A stretch of 64,000 bases of DNA from Shimia marina. Its GTDB lineage: Bacteria; Pseudomonadota; Alphaproteobacteria; Rhodobacterales; Rhodobacteraceae. The stretch lies in contig NZ_CYPW01000040.1 of NCBI RefSeq assembly GCF_001458175.1, forward strand, positions 156,516 to 220,515. The letters are read 5' to 3'. The position numbers and the translations under genes were made by a program. The notes below the pieces were generated by a model. The model worked only from the letters and a program-made list of their open reading frames with translations, made no database searches and was not told where the DNA came from. This document shows, one piece after another, positions 54,085 through 63,629 of this stretch (positions are counted from its first letter, which is position 1; each line of letters opens with the position of its first letter).

Positions 54085-56891
54085 GAATTGGCCCTTTCCG
54101 CACCCTGTTTGATGGCATCGCGCAGCTTCTTCTCCAGCGCGCGCTGTTTACTGTCAGCGTGGAATTTCAGGCCGAACATGTCCTTGACGTAGAACGTGTC
54201 GACCACCTGTTCGCCGAAGGTCGCGATCACGGCGGAGGCGATGTAGACATTGGAGCTTGCCAGCGCGCGGGTCAGATCATTGAGAAGGCCCGGACGGTCG
54301 CGGCTGTCGACCTCGATAATTGTATAAATTTCAGAGCCTTCGTTATCAAAGGTGATGGTGGTTGGCACGTTGAAGGCACGTTCGCGTTTTTTCAGAACAT
54401 CGCGGGATTTGATGGCTTCGGTGGTCACAACCTCGCCCGCAAGCGTGCGTTCGATCATGGTGCGCAGGCGCGGCAGGCGGGACGCTTCATAGGGTTTGTC
54501 CTCACCATCCTGTACCCAGAAAGCGGCAGTGGCATAGCCATCTTTGGAGGTGAAGGTGCGGGCATCGACGATATTGGCTCCCACCAGCGCAAGCGCGCCG
54601 CACATGCGCGAGAAAATACCGGGGTGGTCGGCCATGGCAAAGCAGACGCGGGTGGCGTCGCGGTCATCGTCCGGGTGCAGGTCGATGCGGATTTCATCAT
54701 CCGGAATATCACGCAGCAGCTCTGCAAAGACCTTGTGGGCGGTGATGTGTAGCCCCTGCCAGTAGGGTTCATAATGGCGCGCGGTCTCTTTTTTGAGATC
54801 CTTGGCGGGCCAGTCTGAGAGCTCCTCGCGCAGCAGTTTCTTGGCCTTGGTGCCGCGGTTTTCGCGGGTGATCGCCTCCATGCCGTCTTCCAGCACCAGC
54901 TTTGTCTGGCGATAGAGCGAGCGGATCAGCACGGCTTTCCAATTGTTCCAGGTGTTTGGCCCCACGCCCCGAATATCGCAGACCGTGAGCACGGTCAGCA
55001 GGTTGAGACGTTCTACAGTTTTCACGGCTTTGGCAAAGTCGCGCACGGTGCGGGGATCGGCGATGTCGCGTTTCTGCGCCATGTCCGACATCAGCAGGTG
55101 ATAGCGCACAAGCCATTCCACCGTTTCGCTGTCCGCTTTGTTCAGACCCAGACGCGGCGCCACTTTGCGCGCAATCTGTGCGCCCAATACGGAATGGTCG
55201 ATGTCGCGGCCCTTGCCAATGTCATGCAGCAGCATGGCCACCATCAGCACCTTGCGGTTGATGCCCTTCTTGAGGATCTCAGAGGACAGCGGCAGCTCTT
55301 CCTCCAGCTCTTCGCGTTCAATCTTGGCGTAGTTTGAAATCACCTGAATGGTGTGTTCGTCCACCGTGTAGGAGTGGTACATGTTGAACTGCATCATGGC
55401 GACGATGTGTTCAAATTCCGGGATGAAGGCTGCGAGCACGCCCAGCTCATTCATGCGGCGCAGGGCGCGTTTGGGGTTGCCGTGTTTGAGCAACAGATCC
55501 AGAAAGATGCGCTGTGCTTCGCGGTTTGCGCGGAACGTGTCATCAATCAGATGCAGGTTTGCGGTGACCAGACGCATGGCATCTGGGTGGATCAGCATGC
55601 CGGTGCGCAGGCCTTCCTCAAAAACGCGCAGCAGGTTGAGCGGGTTTTCCAGAAACGCCGCCTCATCGCTGACGTTCAAGCGATTGTGCGTGACCTTGTA
55701 GCCGGGTTTCATGCGCGGGCGGCGGCGGAAGATGCGATCCAGCAGAGGGGCCGCTTTGGCGTGGTCTGCTTCTAGTTTGGTGAGCAGGATGCGGGTCAGA
55801 TCGCCCACCGATGTGGCGTGGCGGAAATAGTCCTGCATGAAATGTTCGACACCCCGGCGGCCGCCTTTGTCGGCATAGCCCATACGATCCGCTACTTCGA
55901 TCTGCACATCAAAGGTGAGCTGTTCGACCGGGCGGCCTGCGATCAGGTGCAGGTGGCCGCGCACGGCCCAGAGGAAATCTTCGGCGGCAATGAAGCGTTC
56001 GAGTTCATCCTGATGCAGTACGCCCATGGCCACGAGTTCGGAGACATCGGAGACGTGATAGACATATTTGGCAATCCAGAAGAGGGATTGCAGATCGCGC
56101 AGGCCGCCTTTGCCCTCTTTGACGTTGGGCTCCACCACATAGCGTTGTCCCTGTTTCTGATGGCGGCTGTCACGTTCTCCGAGTTTGGCCTCGATGAACT
56201 CGCGCTCTGTGCCCTTAAACAGCTCCGCCTCAAGCCGTTTGTCGAGTTCTTCGGCGAGGGGGGCGTAGCCGCGCAGGAAACGGTTCTCCAGTAGGGCGGT
56301 GCGGATGGTGAAATCCTCACGTCCCAGGCGGATGCAGTCTTTCACAGTGCGGGAGCTGTGGCCGACCTTAAGGCGCAGGTCCCAGAGGATGTAGAGCATG
56401 GATTCAATCACGCTCTCTGCCCATGGCGTTATTTTATAGGGCGTCAGGAACAGCAGGTCGACATCGGACTGCGGGGCCATTTCTCCACGGCCATAGCCGC
56501 CAACAGCGAAGAGCGCGATCCGTTCTGCTTCGGTTGGTGTGGAGAGCGGGTAGAAGCGGCGGGTGGCAGCAAAAAACGCGCAGCTGACCAGGCAATCGGT
56601 CAACCATGTATAGGAGCGGGTCATGGCGCGTGCCGCGCGTGGGTTCTCCTGAAAGGCGCTGGCGATTTGAGCCATGGCGGCTTTGCGCTGGGCCAAAAGC
56701 AGCGTCACAAGCTCTTTGCGCAGCACGTTTTCCTTGCCGTCCTGCTTAAGAATTTCGGCAATGGCCTGTGCCACTTCGGCACGGTTGAAAATGTCATCTG
56801 CGGCGCAGATCAGCCCCGCTGTGGGCGGGGCTGGAAAGATGTCACCGGCTTTAGAAGCCAGCGCCTCCAAATCTCGTTGGGGCAGGGTCAA
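54081..56891 (-). CDS. glnD: [Protein-PII] uridylyltransferase / uridylyl-removing enzyme
   Basis: Nitrogen-status sensor that modifies PII proteins. The 936-residue protein has the nucleotidyltransferase motif GGYGRGEMAPQSDVDLLFL (residues 131-149), an HD domain with LLHDIGKGRDIDHS near residue 520, and two C-terminal ACT domains (the last includes IIEVDSRDRPGLLNDLTRAL). The start appears to be a TTG at 56891 with AAGG about eight bases upstream; no ATG fits. Its first 41 bases overlap the upstream gene's end, and its stop overlaps murJ. Confidence 0.94.
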   Translation of the reverse strand: MTLPQRDLEALASKAGDIFPAPPTAGLICAADDIFNRAEVAQAIAEILKQDGKENVLRKELVTLLLAQRKAAMAQIASAFQENPRAARAMTRSYTWLTDCLVSCAFFAATRRFYPLSTPTEAERIALFAVGGYGRGEMAPQSDVDLLFLTPYKITPWAESVIESMLYILWDLRLKVGHSSRTVKDCIRLGREDFTIRTALLENRFLRGYAPLAEELDKRLEAELFKGTEREFIEAKLGERDSRHQKQGQRYVVEPNVKEGKGGLRDLQSLFWIAKYVYHVSDVSELVAMGVLHQDELERFIAAEDFLWAVRGHLHLIAGRPVEQLTFDVQIEVADRMGYADKGGRRGVEHFMQDYFRHATSVGDLTRILLTKLEADHAKAAPLLDRIFRRRPRMKPGYKVTHNRLNVSDEAAFLENPLNLLRVFEEGLRTGMLIHPDAMRLVTANLHLIDDTFRANREAQRIFLDLLLKHGNPKRALRRMNELGVLAAFIPEFEHIVAMMQFNMYHSYTVDEHTIQVISNYAKIEREELEEELPLSSEILKKGINRKVLMVAMLLHDIGKGRDIDHSVLGAQIARKVAPRLGLNKADSETVEWLVRYHLLMSDMAQKRDIADPRTVRDFAKAVKTVERLNLLTVLTVCDIRGVGPNTWNNWKAVLIRSLYRQTKLVLEDGMEAITRENRGTKAKKLLREELSDWPAKDLKKETARHYEPYWQGLHITAHKVFAELLRDIPDDEIRIDLHPDDDRDATRVCFAMADHPGIFSRMCGALALVGANIVDARTFTSKDGYATAAFWVQDGEDKPYEASRLPRLRTMIERTLAGEVVTTEAIKSRDVLKKRERAFNVPTTITFDNEGSEIYTIIEVDSRDRPGLLNDLTRALASSNVYIASAVIATFGEQVVDTFYVKDMFGLKFHADSKQRALEKKLRDAIKQGAERANS

Positions 56892-58038
56892 TGATTACTA
56901 CCTTCTTGTCGCGGATTGTGGCCACAGCCATACCGCGTTCATTCGTTCCGTCTGAGAGCAGGCGGAAGATGCCGTTCACACCTTGAAAGCCTGCGCCCTG
57001 TGTCAATGCGTTGGTGGTCAGAGCGTCCTTTTTGCCCGCTTTGACCAATGCGCCGATAGCGGCGATCCCGTCATAGGCCAGACCGCCAATGGGGTGTGGC
57101 AGGCCCCCATAGGTCTGAGCATAGCGGTTTTGAAACTGTTGCGTTAGGGCTGGATCAGGCATGGCGAACCAGCTGCCCTGTACGCCGGGCAGTTCCAATG
57201 TCTGCGCCGGGATGTCCCAGCGGGTCAGGCCCATATATTGGATGGTGTCAGGTCCAAGCCCCGATTCTGGCAACAGCTGTGTCAGCAAAGGCAGGGCGCC
57301 TGAGGTGTTGGAGGTGAAGAACAAGGCATCTGCGCCGCTCTGCTCGGCAGAGAGTTTGATCTGGCTAACGGCCGCAATCACGCCTTCTTGCGAGAACTGG
57401 TAGCCAACCGCACCGGCATTGTCTGCGCCTTTGGCTGCGATGGCCGCACCAATGGCCTGATTGCCAAGCTGGCCTGAGCTGTTTTCAGAATAGACCGACA
57501 TGATGTTGGTTTTGTCATTGGCGCGCGCATAGGCCACCAGACGTTCCGCGGTGTTACCAAATGTGGGGCCAAGCACAAAGAGGTTACCGCCGGCAATGGT
57601 GGTGTTGTTGGAGAAGGACAGCACGTTCACATTACGAGCGGCGACTGCTGTAGCCGCAGCATTGGCGGCTTCGCCAAAGACCGGGCCGAGAATGATTTTT
57701 GCACCTTCATCCACCGCTTTGATCGCCGAAGCCTGTGCGGTGGCAGGATCGCCCGCCGTGGCATAGACGCGCAGATCAATCTGCACTCCATCCAGATCGG
57801 CAATCGCCAGCCGGGCGGCGTTTTCAAGGCTTTGGGCCAGAAGCGCGTCGCCTGCATTGTTGGAGCCCGCGGGCACCAGAAGCGCCACGGGCACGGGCGC
57901 GGATGTCGAAATGGTCTGGCCACTGTTGCCTGTTGGCAGATCACAGCTTGCCAGAGCCAGGGTGGTGGCCCCAAGGACCGCCCCTTTCACAAAGCGCCGG
58001 GCAGGTTTAAGAAAAGACAAAAGAGACAAAAGTTCCAC
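56851..58038 (-). CDS. Penicillin-binding-protein activator (LpoA-like) lipoprotein
   Basis: A 395-residue protein with a lipoprotein signal (ATTLALASC, Cys near residue 32) and a periplasmic-binding-fold body (type 6) from residue 45 on, matching the family annotated as LpoA-like penicillin-binding protein activators in Rhodobacterales. It would stimulate peptidoglycan synthases at the outer membrane side. The GTG at 58038 is the most plausible start since an upstream extension would run over the rsmI promoter. It overlaps glnD by 41 bases. Confidence 0.82.
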   Translation of the reverse strand: MELLSLLSFLKPARRFVKGAVLGATTLALASCDLPTGNSGQTISTSAPVPVALLVPAGSNNAGDALLAQSLENAARLAIADLDGVQIDLRVYATAGDPATAQASAIKAVDEGAKIILGPVFGEAANAAATAVAARNVNVLSFSNNTTIAGGNLFVLGPTFGNTAERLVAYARANDKTNIMSVYSENSSGQLGNQAIGAAIAAKGADNAGAVGYQFSQEGVIAAVSQIKLSAEQSGADALFFTSNTSGALPLLTQLLPESGLGPDTIQYMGLTRWDIPAQTLELPGVQGSWFAMPDPALTQQFQNRYAQTYGGLPHPIGGLAYDGIAAIGALVKAGKKDALTTNALTQGAGFQGVNGIFRLLSDGTNERGMAVATIRDKKVVIIDPAPTRFGGAGF

Positions 58039-58142
58039 TCCCGTTGGATTGCGCCTGTGATGGTAACGACGTGATTGTAACGACAAGTCAATGCCAGTCG
58101 CGTTGGCGCGGATAATAAACGAGTGGAAAGGCGGGTCCAGAT

Positions 58143-59003
58143 ATGAATTTTCAGAAAGTGAAATTACAGCCGGGATTATACTTTGTCGCCACACCTATCG
58201 GTACGGCACGTGATATCACATTGAGAGCATTGGACATTTTGGCGTCTGCGGATGTGATCGCTGCAGAAGATACCCGTTCGATGAAGAAATTGCTTGAAAT
58301 TCACGGAGTGGCTTTGGAGGGGCGGCCTGTGCTGTCGTATCATGATCATTCCGGCGAGGGCGCGCGCGCCAAGCTTTTGGCGCATCTGGAGGCTGGTCGC
58401 AGTGTGGCCTATGCCTCTGAAGCAGGCACGCCGTTGATTGCGGATCCGGGCTATCACCTGTCTGTGGCGGCGGCAGAAGCTGGGCATCTTGTGACCAGTG
58501 CCCCCGGACCCAGTGCCATTATCACCGCCTTGTCGCTGGCGGGCTTACCTACAGATTCGTTTTTCTTTGCGGGGTTTTTGCCCAATGCCAAGAAAGCGCG
58601 CCAGAGCGCGCTGGAGGCCGTGCGGGACGTGCCGGGCACTTTGGTGTTTTACGAATCCCCCAAGCGGGTGGCGGCCATGGTGGCGGATGCGGCGGCTGTG
58701 CTGGGGGGCGCGCGCAAGGCAGCCGTGGCGCGCGAGTTGACCAAGAAGTTCGAAGAGGTGTTGCGCGGGACATTGGACGAGCTGACCCGCGATTTGCCGG
58801 AGCGGACGATCAAAGGGGAGATTGTGGTGCTGATTGACCGTCAGCGTGGCGAAGCGGCCAGTGAGGCCGATGTGGAAGCCGCCTTGAAAGAGGCTTTGGA
58901 GACATTGTCGGTGCGCGATGCCTCTGATGCGGTGGCCAAGGCCTATGGCATCAACAGGCGCAAAGTGTATCAATTGGCGTTGAAGCTGCAAAAGGCGGAG
59001 TAG
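58143..59003 (+). CDS. rsmI: 16S rRNA C1402 2'-O-methyltransferase
   Basis: Methylates the ribose of 16S rRNA C1402 in the decoding centre. The N-terminal SAM fold (GLYFVATPIGTARDITLRAL, residues 11-30), the AEDTR block near residue 42 and TSAPGPSAIITALSLAGLP near residue 118 are the RsmI signatures. 286 residues. It is divergent from the LpoA-like gene and first of the rsmI-yraN-gshB group, the usual order in this bacterial group. Confidence 0.95.
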   Translation: MNFQKVKLQPGLYFVATPIGTARDITLRALDILASADVIAAEDTRSMKKLLEIHGVALEGRPVLSYHDHSGEGARAKLLAHLEAGRSVAYASEAGTPLIADPGYHLSVAAAEAGHLVTSAPGPSAIITALSLAGLPTDSFFFAGFLPNAKKARQSALEAVRDVPGTLVFYESPKRVAAMVADAAAVLGGARKAAVARELTKKFEEVLRGTLDELTRDLPERTIKGEIVVLIDRQRGEAASEADVEAALKEALETLSVRDASDAVAKAYGINRRKVYQLALKLQKAE

Positions 59004-59037
59004 GCCGCCTCAAAGCTGCGGTATTTGGTGTTTGGTG

Positions 59038-59412
59038 ATGCGTAAACCGGGTAAGCGTGCACAGGGGCAGGGCAATTATCATGCCGGGCTTGCGGCAGAG
59101 GAGATCGTTCTGCGCCATTACATGGCGCAGGGGCTGACCCTTGCCGCACAACGCTGGCGCGGCCATGCTGGCGAGATTGATCTGATTTTGCACGCCGATG
59201 ACGGGTTTGTCTTTGTTGAGGTCAAAAAGAGCCAGAGTTTTGCGACTGCTGCCGCACGGCTTTTGCCCAGACAGGTGGCACGTCTGCAGGCGGCGGCACA
59301 GGAATATGTTGCCGATGCGCCTTTGGGCTTGCTCACGCCAATGCGCTTTGATGTGGCCTTGGTGAATGGGCAGGGCGTGGTTCACATCCTTGAGAATGCG
59401 CTTTGGGAATAA
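59038..59412 (+). CDS. YraN (UPF0102) family nuclease-like protein
   Basis: A 124-residue protein of the UPF0102 family, a RecB-type nuclease fold with EIDLILHADDGFVFVEVKKS carrying the E-D-E-x-K residues. The ATG at 59038 is preferred over the TTG and GTG just before it. Function is not established; the family is often next to rsmI, as here. Confidence 0.88.
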   Translation: MRKPGKRAQGQGNYHAGLAAEEIVLRHYMAQGLTLAAQRWRGHAGEIDLILHADDGFVFVEVKKSQSFATAAARLLPRQVARLQAAAQEYVADAPLGLLTPMRFDVALVNGQGVVHILENALWE

Positions 59413-59480
59413 GCCCCGCCCCATTGCAAGCGCGCATGGCATGGGCCATGTAGGTAGGGACTTTTATTCAGGGTGCGCAC

Positions 59481-60422
59481 ATGAAAATCGCCTTTCAAAT
59501 GGATCCGATCACCTCGGTGGACATCAACGCCGATAGTTCCTTCCGGCTTGCCGAAGAGGCGCAGGCCCGTGGGCATGAGCTGTTTTACTATTCACCTGAT
59601 CATCTGGCCTATGAAGAAGGTGAGATCACCGCGAAGGGCCACAGCATGGTGGTGCGTCGCGAACAGGGCAACCATGTGGATCTTGGCCCGCTGGAGCATG
59701 TGAGGCTCAAGGATTTTGATGTGGTCTGGCTGCGGCAGGATCCGCCGTTTGACATGCATTATATCACCAGCACGCATTTGCTGGATCGGCTGGCACCAGA
59801 GGTTCTGGTGGTGAATGATCCCTTCTGGGTGCGCAACTATCCGGAAAAACTGCTGGTGCTGGATTTCCCTGAGCTGACCCCACCCACCACGATTGCGCGG
59901 GATCTGGAGACCATCAAGGCCTTCAAAAAGAAGCACAGTGATGTGATCCTCAAGCCGCTTTACGGCAATGGCGGCGCGGGCGTGTTCCGGCTGGATGCCA
60001 CGGATCGCAATTTGACCTCGCTGCATGAGCTGTTCACAGGGTTCAGCCGCGAGCCGTTGATTGTGCAGAAATTCCTGCCGGATGTGTCCAATGGGGACAA
60101 GCGGGTGATCTTGGTGAACGGTGAGGCCGTGGGCGCGATCAATCGCGTGCCCGCCAAGGGGGAGACTCGCTCCAACATGCATGTGGGGGGGCGCCCAGAG
60201 AAGGTGGGGCTGACCGAGCGGGATCTGGAAATCTGCGCCAAAATCGGGCCGTTGTTGCGTGAGAAAGGCCAGATCTTTGTCGGCATTGATGTGATTGGGG
60301 ATTACCTCACGGAGATCAATGTGACTTCGCCGACCGGCATTCAGGAGCTGGAGCGGTTTGACGGGGTCAATATCGCGGAGAAAATCTGGGAAGCGATCGA
60401 AGCCAAACGTGCCGCGCTCTGA
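59481..60422 (+). CDS. gshB: Glutathione synthetase
   Basis: Joins gamma-glutamylcysteine and glycine using ATP. ATP-grasp protein of 313 residues with the N-terminal KIAFQMDPITSVDINADSSF, and the C-terminal NVTSPTGIQELERFDG loop. No gshA is next to it. It ends with two hairpins before the convergent comM-like gene. Confidence 0.95.
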   Translation: MKIAFQMDPITSVDINADSSFRLAEEAQARGHELFYYSPDHLAYEEGEITAKGHSMVVRREQGNHVDLGPLEHVRLKDFDVVWLRQDPPFDMHYITSTHLLDRLAPEVLVVNDPFWVRNYPEKLLVLDFPELTPPTTIARDLETIKAFKKKHSDVILKPLYGNGGAGVFRLDATDRNLTSLHELFTGFSREPLIVQKFLPDVSNGDKRVILVNGEAVGAINRVPAKGETRSNMHVGGRPEKVGLTERDLEICAKIGPLLREKGQIFVGIDVIGDYLTEINVTSPTGIQELERFDGVNIAEKIWEAIEAKRAAL

Positions 60423-60455
60423 GTGGGGGGCCAACCTCTGCGGCAGGCGCGGGCA

Positions 60456-60475
60456 GGCTCAGCGTGCGCTGAGCC
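60456..60475. terminator. Hairpin after gshB
   Basis: GGCTCAGCG and CGCTGAGCC stem with a two-base TG core (a tight loop), about 30 bases beyond the gshB stop. A second stem, GCGCCC..GGGCGC at 60493-60507, lies nearer the comM-like stop. No long T-run follows, so function as terminator is inferred from position. Confidence 0.55.
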
Positions 60476-60526
60476 GGACCCAACGCCAAGCGGCGCCCTT
60501 GGGGCGCTGTCTTGGGGGCGGGAGGG

Positions 60527-62041
60527 CTACATGTCGTCGGTGGTGCTCAGGCGGAAGCTGATCGCTTCGGCCAGATGGGGGCGGAGGATCTCGGCGCTGT
60601 CACTCAGATCTGCGATGGTGCGTGCGACGCGCAACACCCGGTGATAGCCGCGCGCAGAAAGCCCAAAGCGGGTGGCCACCTGGGTCAGCAGGGCGCGACT
60701 GTCTTCGTCCAGCTCACAGATCTCTTCCAGCATCCGCCCTTGCATATCGGCATTGGCGCGTAGCGCACTGTCTGTGCCAAAGCGTTCTGTCTGGCGCAGG
60801 CGGGCCTTGGCCACGCGGGCCGCGACCTGCGCAGAGCTGTCGCCATCATTGGGCAGAGCGAGATCCTGATAGGCTACAGGGGGCACTTCTATGCGCAGAT
60901 CGAGCCGGTCCAGCAAGGGGCCGGAGAGCCGCCCGAGATAGTCATTGCCACAGTCTGGCACGCGGGCGCAGGCCTGTGCAGGGTCAAACATATGGCCACA
61001 GCGACAGGGGTTGGCTGCGGCCACCAGCATGAATTTGCACGGGTAGGTCACATGGGCATTGGCGCGTGCGATCATCACATGTCCGGTCTCGATCGGCTGG
61101 CGCAGGGTTTCCAGCACCGGGCGTGCAAACTCCGGCAGTTCATCCATGAACAACACACCATTGTGGGCCAGAGAGATTTCGCCGGGGCTGGCGCGGCGGC
61201 CGCCGCCCACGATGGCGGCCATGGAGGCGGTGTGATGGGGTTCGCGAAAGGGGCGTGTGCGGGAGATGCCACCCTGATCCAGTAGTCCTGCGATAGAGTG
61301 GATCATGGAGGTTTCCAGCGCCTCGGCCGGGGTGAGCGGCGGCAGGATGGAGGGCAGGCGGGCGGCCAGCATGGATTTCCCAGAGCCGGGCGGGCCAACC
61401 ATAAAGAGGTGATGACGCCCTGCGGCGGCAATTTCGAGTGCGCGTTTGGCGCGTTCCTGTCCTTTTACATCGCGCAGATCCTTGTGGTTTGGCGGGCTGA
61501 GCACTTCGCCGGGCTCAGAAGGGGGTAGCGGGGACTGGCCGGTATAATGGCGCACCACATCTGCCAGTGTGGCCGCACCGATCACTTGGGTTGCGGTGAC
61601 CCAGGCGGCTTCGGGGCTGGACACACGCGGGCACAGCAGGCTGCGGTCTTCTTCTGCGGCGCTCATCGCGGCGGGCAGGGTGCCTGTCACCCCCACCAGA
61701 GAGCCATCCAGCGACAGCTCGCCCAGACTGACGGTGCTTTCGGAGGCGTCTTCGGGAATGATGCCAATCGCCGCCAGCAGGGCCATGGCGATGGGCAGGT
61801 CAAAATGGCTGCCTTCTTTGGGCAGATCGGCGGGGGAGAGATTGATGGTGATGCGTTTGGAGGGCAGGGCAATGGCCATGGCGGCCAGAGCAGAGCGTAC
61901 ACGGTCGCGCGCTTCGGAAACGGCTTTGTCCGGCAGGCCCACAATTGAGAAGGCGGGCAGGCCGGGTGTGAGCGCGCATTGCACCTCAACCTGATGGGCC
62001 TCAACCCCTTCAAAGGCCACCGTATAGGCGCGTGCGACCAT
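60527..62041 (-). CDS. YifB/ComM-family magnesium-chelatase-like AAA ATPase
   Basis: A 504-residue AAA+ protein with an N-terminal Lon-like domain (residues 1-170), Walker A (GPPGSGKSML near residue 217), Walker B-like VLFMDELPEF, and a C-terminal zinc-finger-like ANPCRCGHMFDP block. In naturally transformable bacteria ComM extends branch migration of incoming DNA; presence does not prove transformability here. Confidence 0.92.
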   Translation of the reverse strand: MVARAYTVAFEGVEAHQVEVQCALTPGLPAFSIVGLPDKAVSEARDRVRSALAAMAIALPSKRITINLSPADLPKEGSHFDLPIAMALLAAIGIIPEDASESTVSLGELSLDGSLVGVTGTLPAAMSAAEEDRSLLCPRVSSPEAAWVTATQVIGAATLADVVRHYTGQSPLPPSEPGEVLSPPNHKDLRDVKGQERAKRALEIAAAGRHHLFMVGPPGSGKSMLAARLPSILPPLTPAEALETSMIHSIAGLLDQGGISRTRPFREPHHTASMAAIVGGGRRASPGEISLAHNGVLFMDELPEFARPVLETLRQPIETGHVMIARANAHVTYPCKFMLVAAANPCRCGHMFDPAQACARVPDCGNDYLGRLSGPLLDRLDLRIEVPPVAYQDLALPNDGDSSAQVAARVAKARLRQTERFGTDSALRANADMQGRMLEEICELDEDSRALLTQVATRFGLSARGYHRVLRVARTIADLSDSAEILRPHLAEAISFRLSTTDDM

Positions 62042-62119
62042 GGCAAAACCCCGCCAGAAACATGCTTAACAAACGTTAACCATGATGGCGGGGGGAGGTT
62101 AGCGAAAGGTTAATACGCG

Positions 62120-62992
62120 TTAGAGCAGGGCCATGAAGGCGGGCCAGGCTTCGGGATCTGCCACGGTTTTGTCGCGGCAGAAGGCATTGCACATGCCAAA
62201 GATCCGTCCGTCGATTTCCATCAGATGGGTGACCGGTTTGCCGGAATAGGGGCAGAGCGTGTTTTCTGGCGTGCCGCTGTTCACGGCTTTGGCAGTGCGG
62301 GGTTTTGGGCCGGGCCAGTCATGTGTTTGGAAGTCTTTTGCATACCACGGCAGGGTGGCCCCATGCACCATGCCCATGGTGCGCCAGCGGCGGAAGGCCG
62401 GATCTGCCAGATGGGACTGCACGTAAGCCTGCGCGGTGGGGCCGACGGGAAGGTTGTAGCCTGCGATCCGCGCCGCCACTGGAGCATAGAAGGCATCGGC
62501 AACGCTATAGGGGCCGCAGAGCCAAGGGCCATGCTCTTGCGCATCTGTGACGCCACGTGCGTGTTCCCAAATAACTTCAAGGCGTTGCAGGTCTTGCTTC
62601 ACCGCGTCAGAGGGGGCGGTGTCCGTATAAGAAAGGCGCAGGTTCATGGGGCATTCGCTGCGCAGGGCCATAAAGCCCGAATGCATTTCGGCCGCAAGGT
62701 TGCGGGCCGTGGCGCGCGCGATTGGGGCCTGTGGCCAGAGGCCTGCATCTGGATGGCGGCTGGCCAACTCTTCTGCGATGGCGAGGCTGTCTGACAACAG
62801 CGCGCCCTCTGGTGTGAGCACTGCGGGCACCGTGCGCGCGGGGGCAATTTTGGCCAGTTGTGCGCCGACGGAGCTGTCGGCAAAGTCCACCATTGTGGTG
62901 CTGCGGGAAATGCCGAATTTTTCAAACAAAAGCCAGCCGCGTAGCGACCAGGAGGAATAGGCGTAATCGCCGAGATACAAATCATAGGTCAT
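62120..62992 (-). CDS. Glutathione S-transferase with C-terminal cysteine-rich domain
   Basis: A 290-residue protein. Residues 1-80 are a thioredoxin-like GST N-terminal domain (LGDYAYSSWSLRGWLLFEKF) and about 90-215 the helical GST C-domain. Residues 240-290 add a module with CPYSG, GRIFGMCNAFC and DPEAWPAF, resembling TRASH/YHS-type metal-binding domains (one Cys, then a Cys-x3-Cys). ATG at 62992 gives the family N-terminus. The extra module could sense or bind a metal. Substrate unknown. Confidence 0.85.
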   Translation of the reverse strand: MTYDLYLGDYAYSSWSLRGWLLFEKFGISRSTTMVDFADSSVGAQLAKIAPARTVPAVLTPEGALLSDSLAIAEELASRHPDAGLWPQAPIARATARNLAAEMHSGFMALRSECPMNLRLSYTDTAPSDAVKQDLQRLEVIWEHARGVTDAQEHGPWLCGPYSVADAFYAPVAARIAGYNLPVGPTAQAYVQSHLADPAFRRWRTMGMVHGATLPWYAKDFQTHDWPGPKPRTAKAVNSGTPENTLCPYSGKPVTHLMEIDGRIFGMCNAFCRDKTVADPEAWPAFMALL

Positions 62993-63050
62993 GCCAGCAC
63001 TATAGCATGCGCACAATCATCACCATATCGAATTTATTTGATAGAATTGA

Positions 63051-63629
63051 TCACAAAATGTGATTTATTGTCTGTGTGCTCCAGCCGGTGTCGTGCCGTG
63101 TGAGGGAGGTCAGTGACAGGTTGTCGATGCGGTGGCCAAAGACTTCTTCCGTAGTCAGGCGTTCTGCACGCTGGATTTGGGTCAGGATCACTCCAAAGTG
63201 CACCACAACGATCAGTTTGCCACCGCGGTGGGTGTCAATCAAGCGGTCCATGGCCGCATCCACGCGCTGGGCGACCTCATTCCAACTTTCGCCATTGGGC
63301 GGGCGCACATCTCCGGGGGTTTCCCAATAGGCGCGAATGCGCTCTGGATCCTCAGCTTCGATCTCTTTGAAGCTGCGCAGCTCCCAGTCGCCAAAGTTGA
63401 TCTCGCGCAGGTGAGGGTCATGAGGCAGGCGCAGACGGTTGCCTTGAATGGCATCTGCGGTGGCTACGCAGCGTTGCAGATCAGAGCTGATCACCAGACC
63501 GTCTTGTGGCAAGTGGTCAGACAGGCGCGCGAGCGCGGCGGTGTCGGACAGATCGGCGGGCAGATCGGACCAGCCAACCATGGTTTTGGCATGGGTCGGG
63601 CCGTGACGCACGAGATGGATTTCTGTCAT
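63051..63629 (-). CDS. Histidine phosphatase family protein (CobC-like)
   Basis: A 192-residue phosphoglycerate-mutase-type phosphatase with the catalytic RHGPTHAK near residue 8 and a second His in VVHFGVI. Its start overlaps the cobU stop (ATGA), so the two are one operon; such a phosphatase beside cobU is commonly alpha-ribazole-5'-phosphate phosphatase of cobalamin synthesis, but other roles cannot be excluded from sequence. Confidence 0.75.
   Translation of the reverse strand: MTEIHLVRHGPTHAKTMVGWSDLPADLSDTAALARLSDHLPQDGLVISSDLQRCVATADAIQGNRLRLPHDPHLREINFGDWELRSFKEIEAEDPERIRAYWETPGDVRPPNGESWNEVAQRVDAAMDRLIDTHRGGKLIVVVHFGVILTQIQRAERLTTEEVFGHRIDNLSLTSLTRHDTGWSTQTINHIL

Noticed and set aside
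63048..63066. TTGATCACAAAATGTGATT upstream of the GST gene
   Set aside because: Resembles half of the suc/sdh dyad but lacks two full palindromes and overlaps the phosphatase stop; too weak to call.
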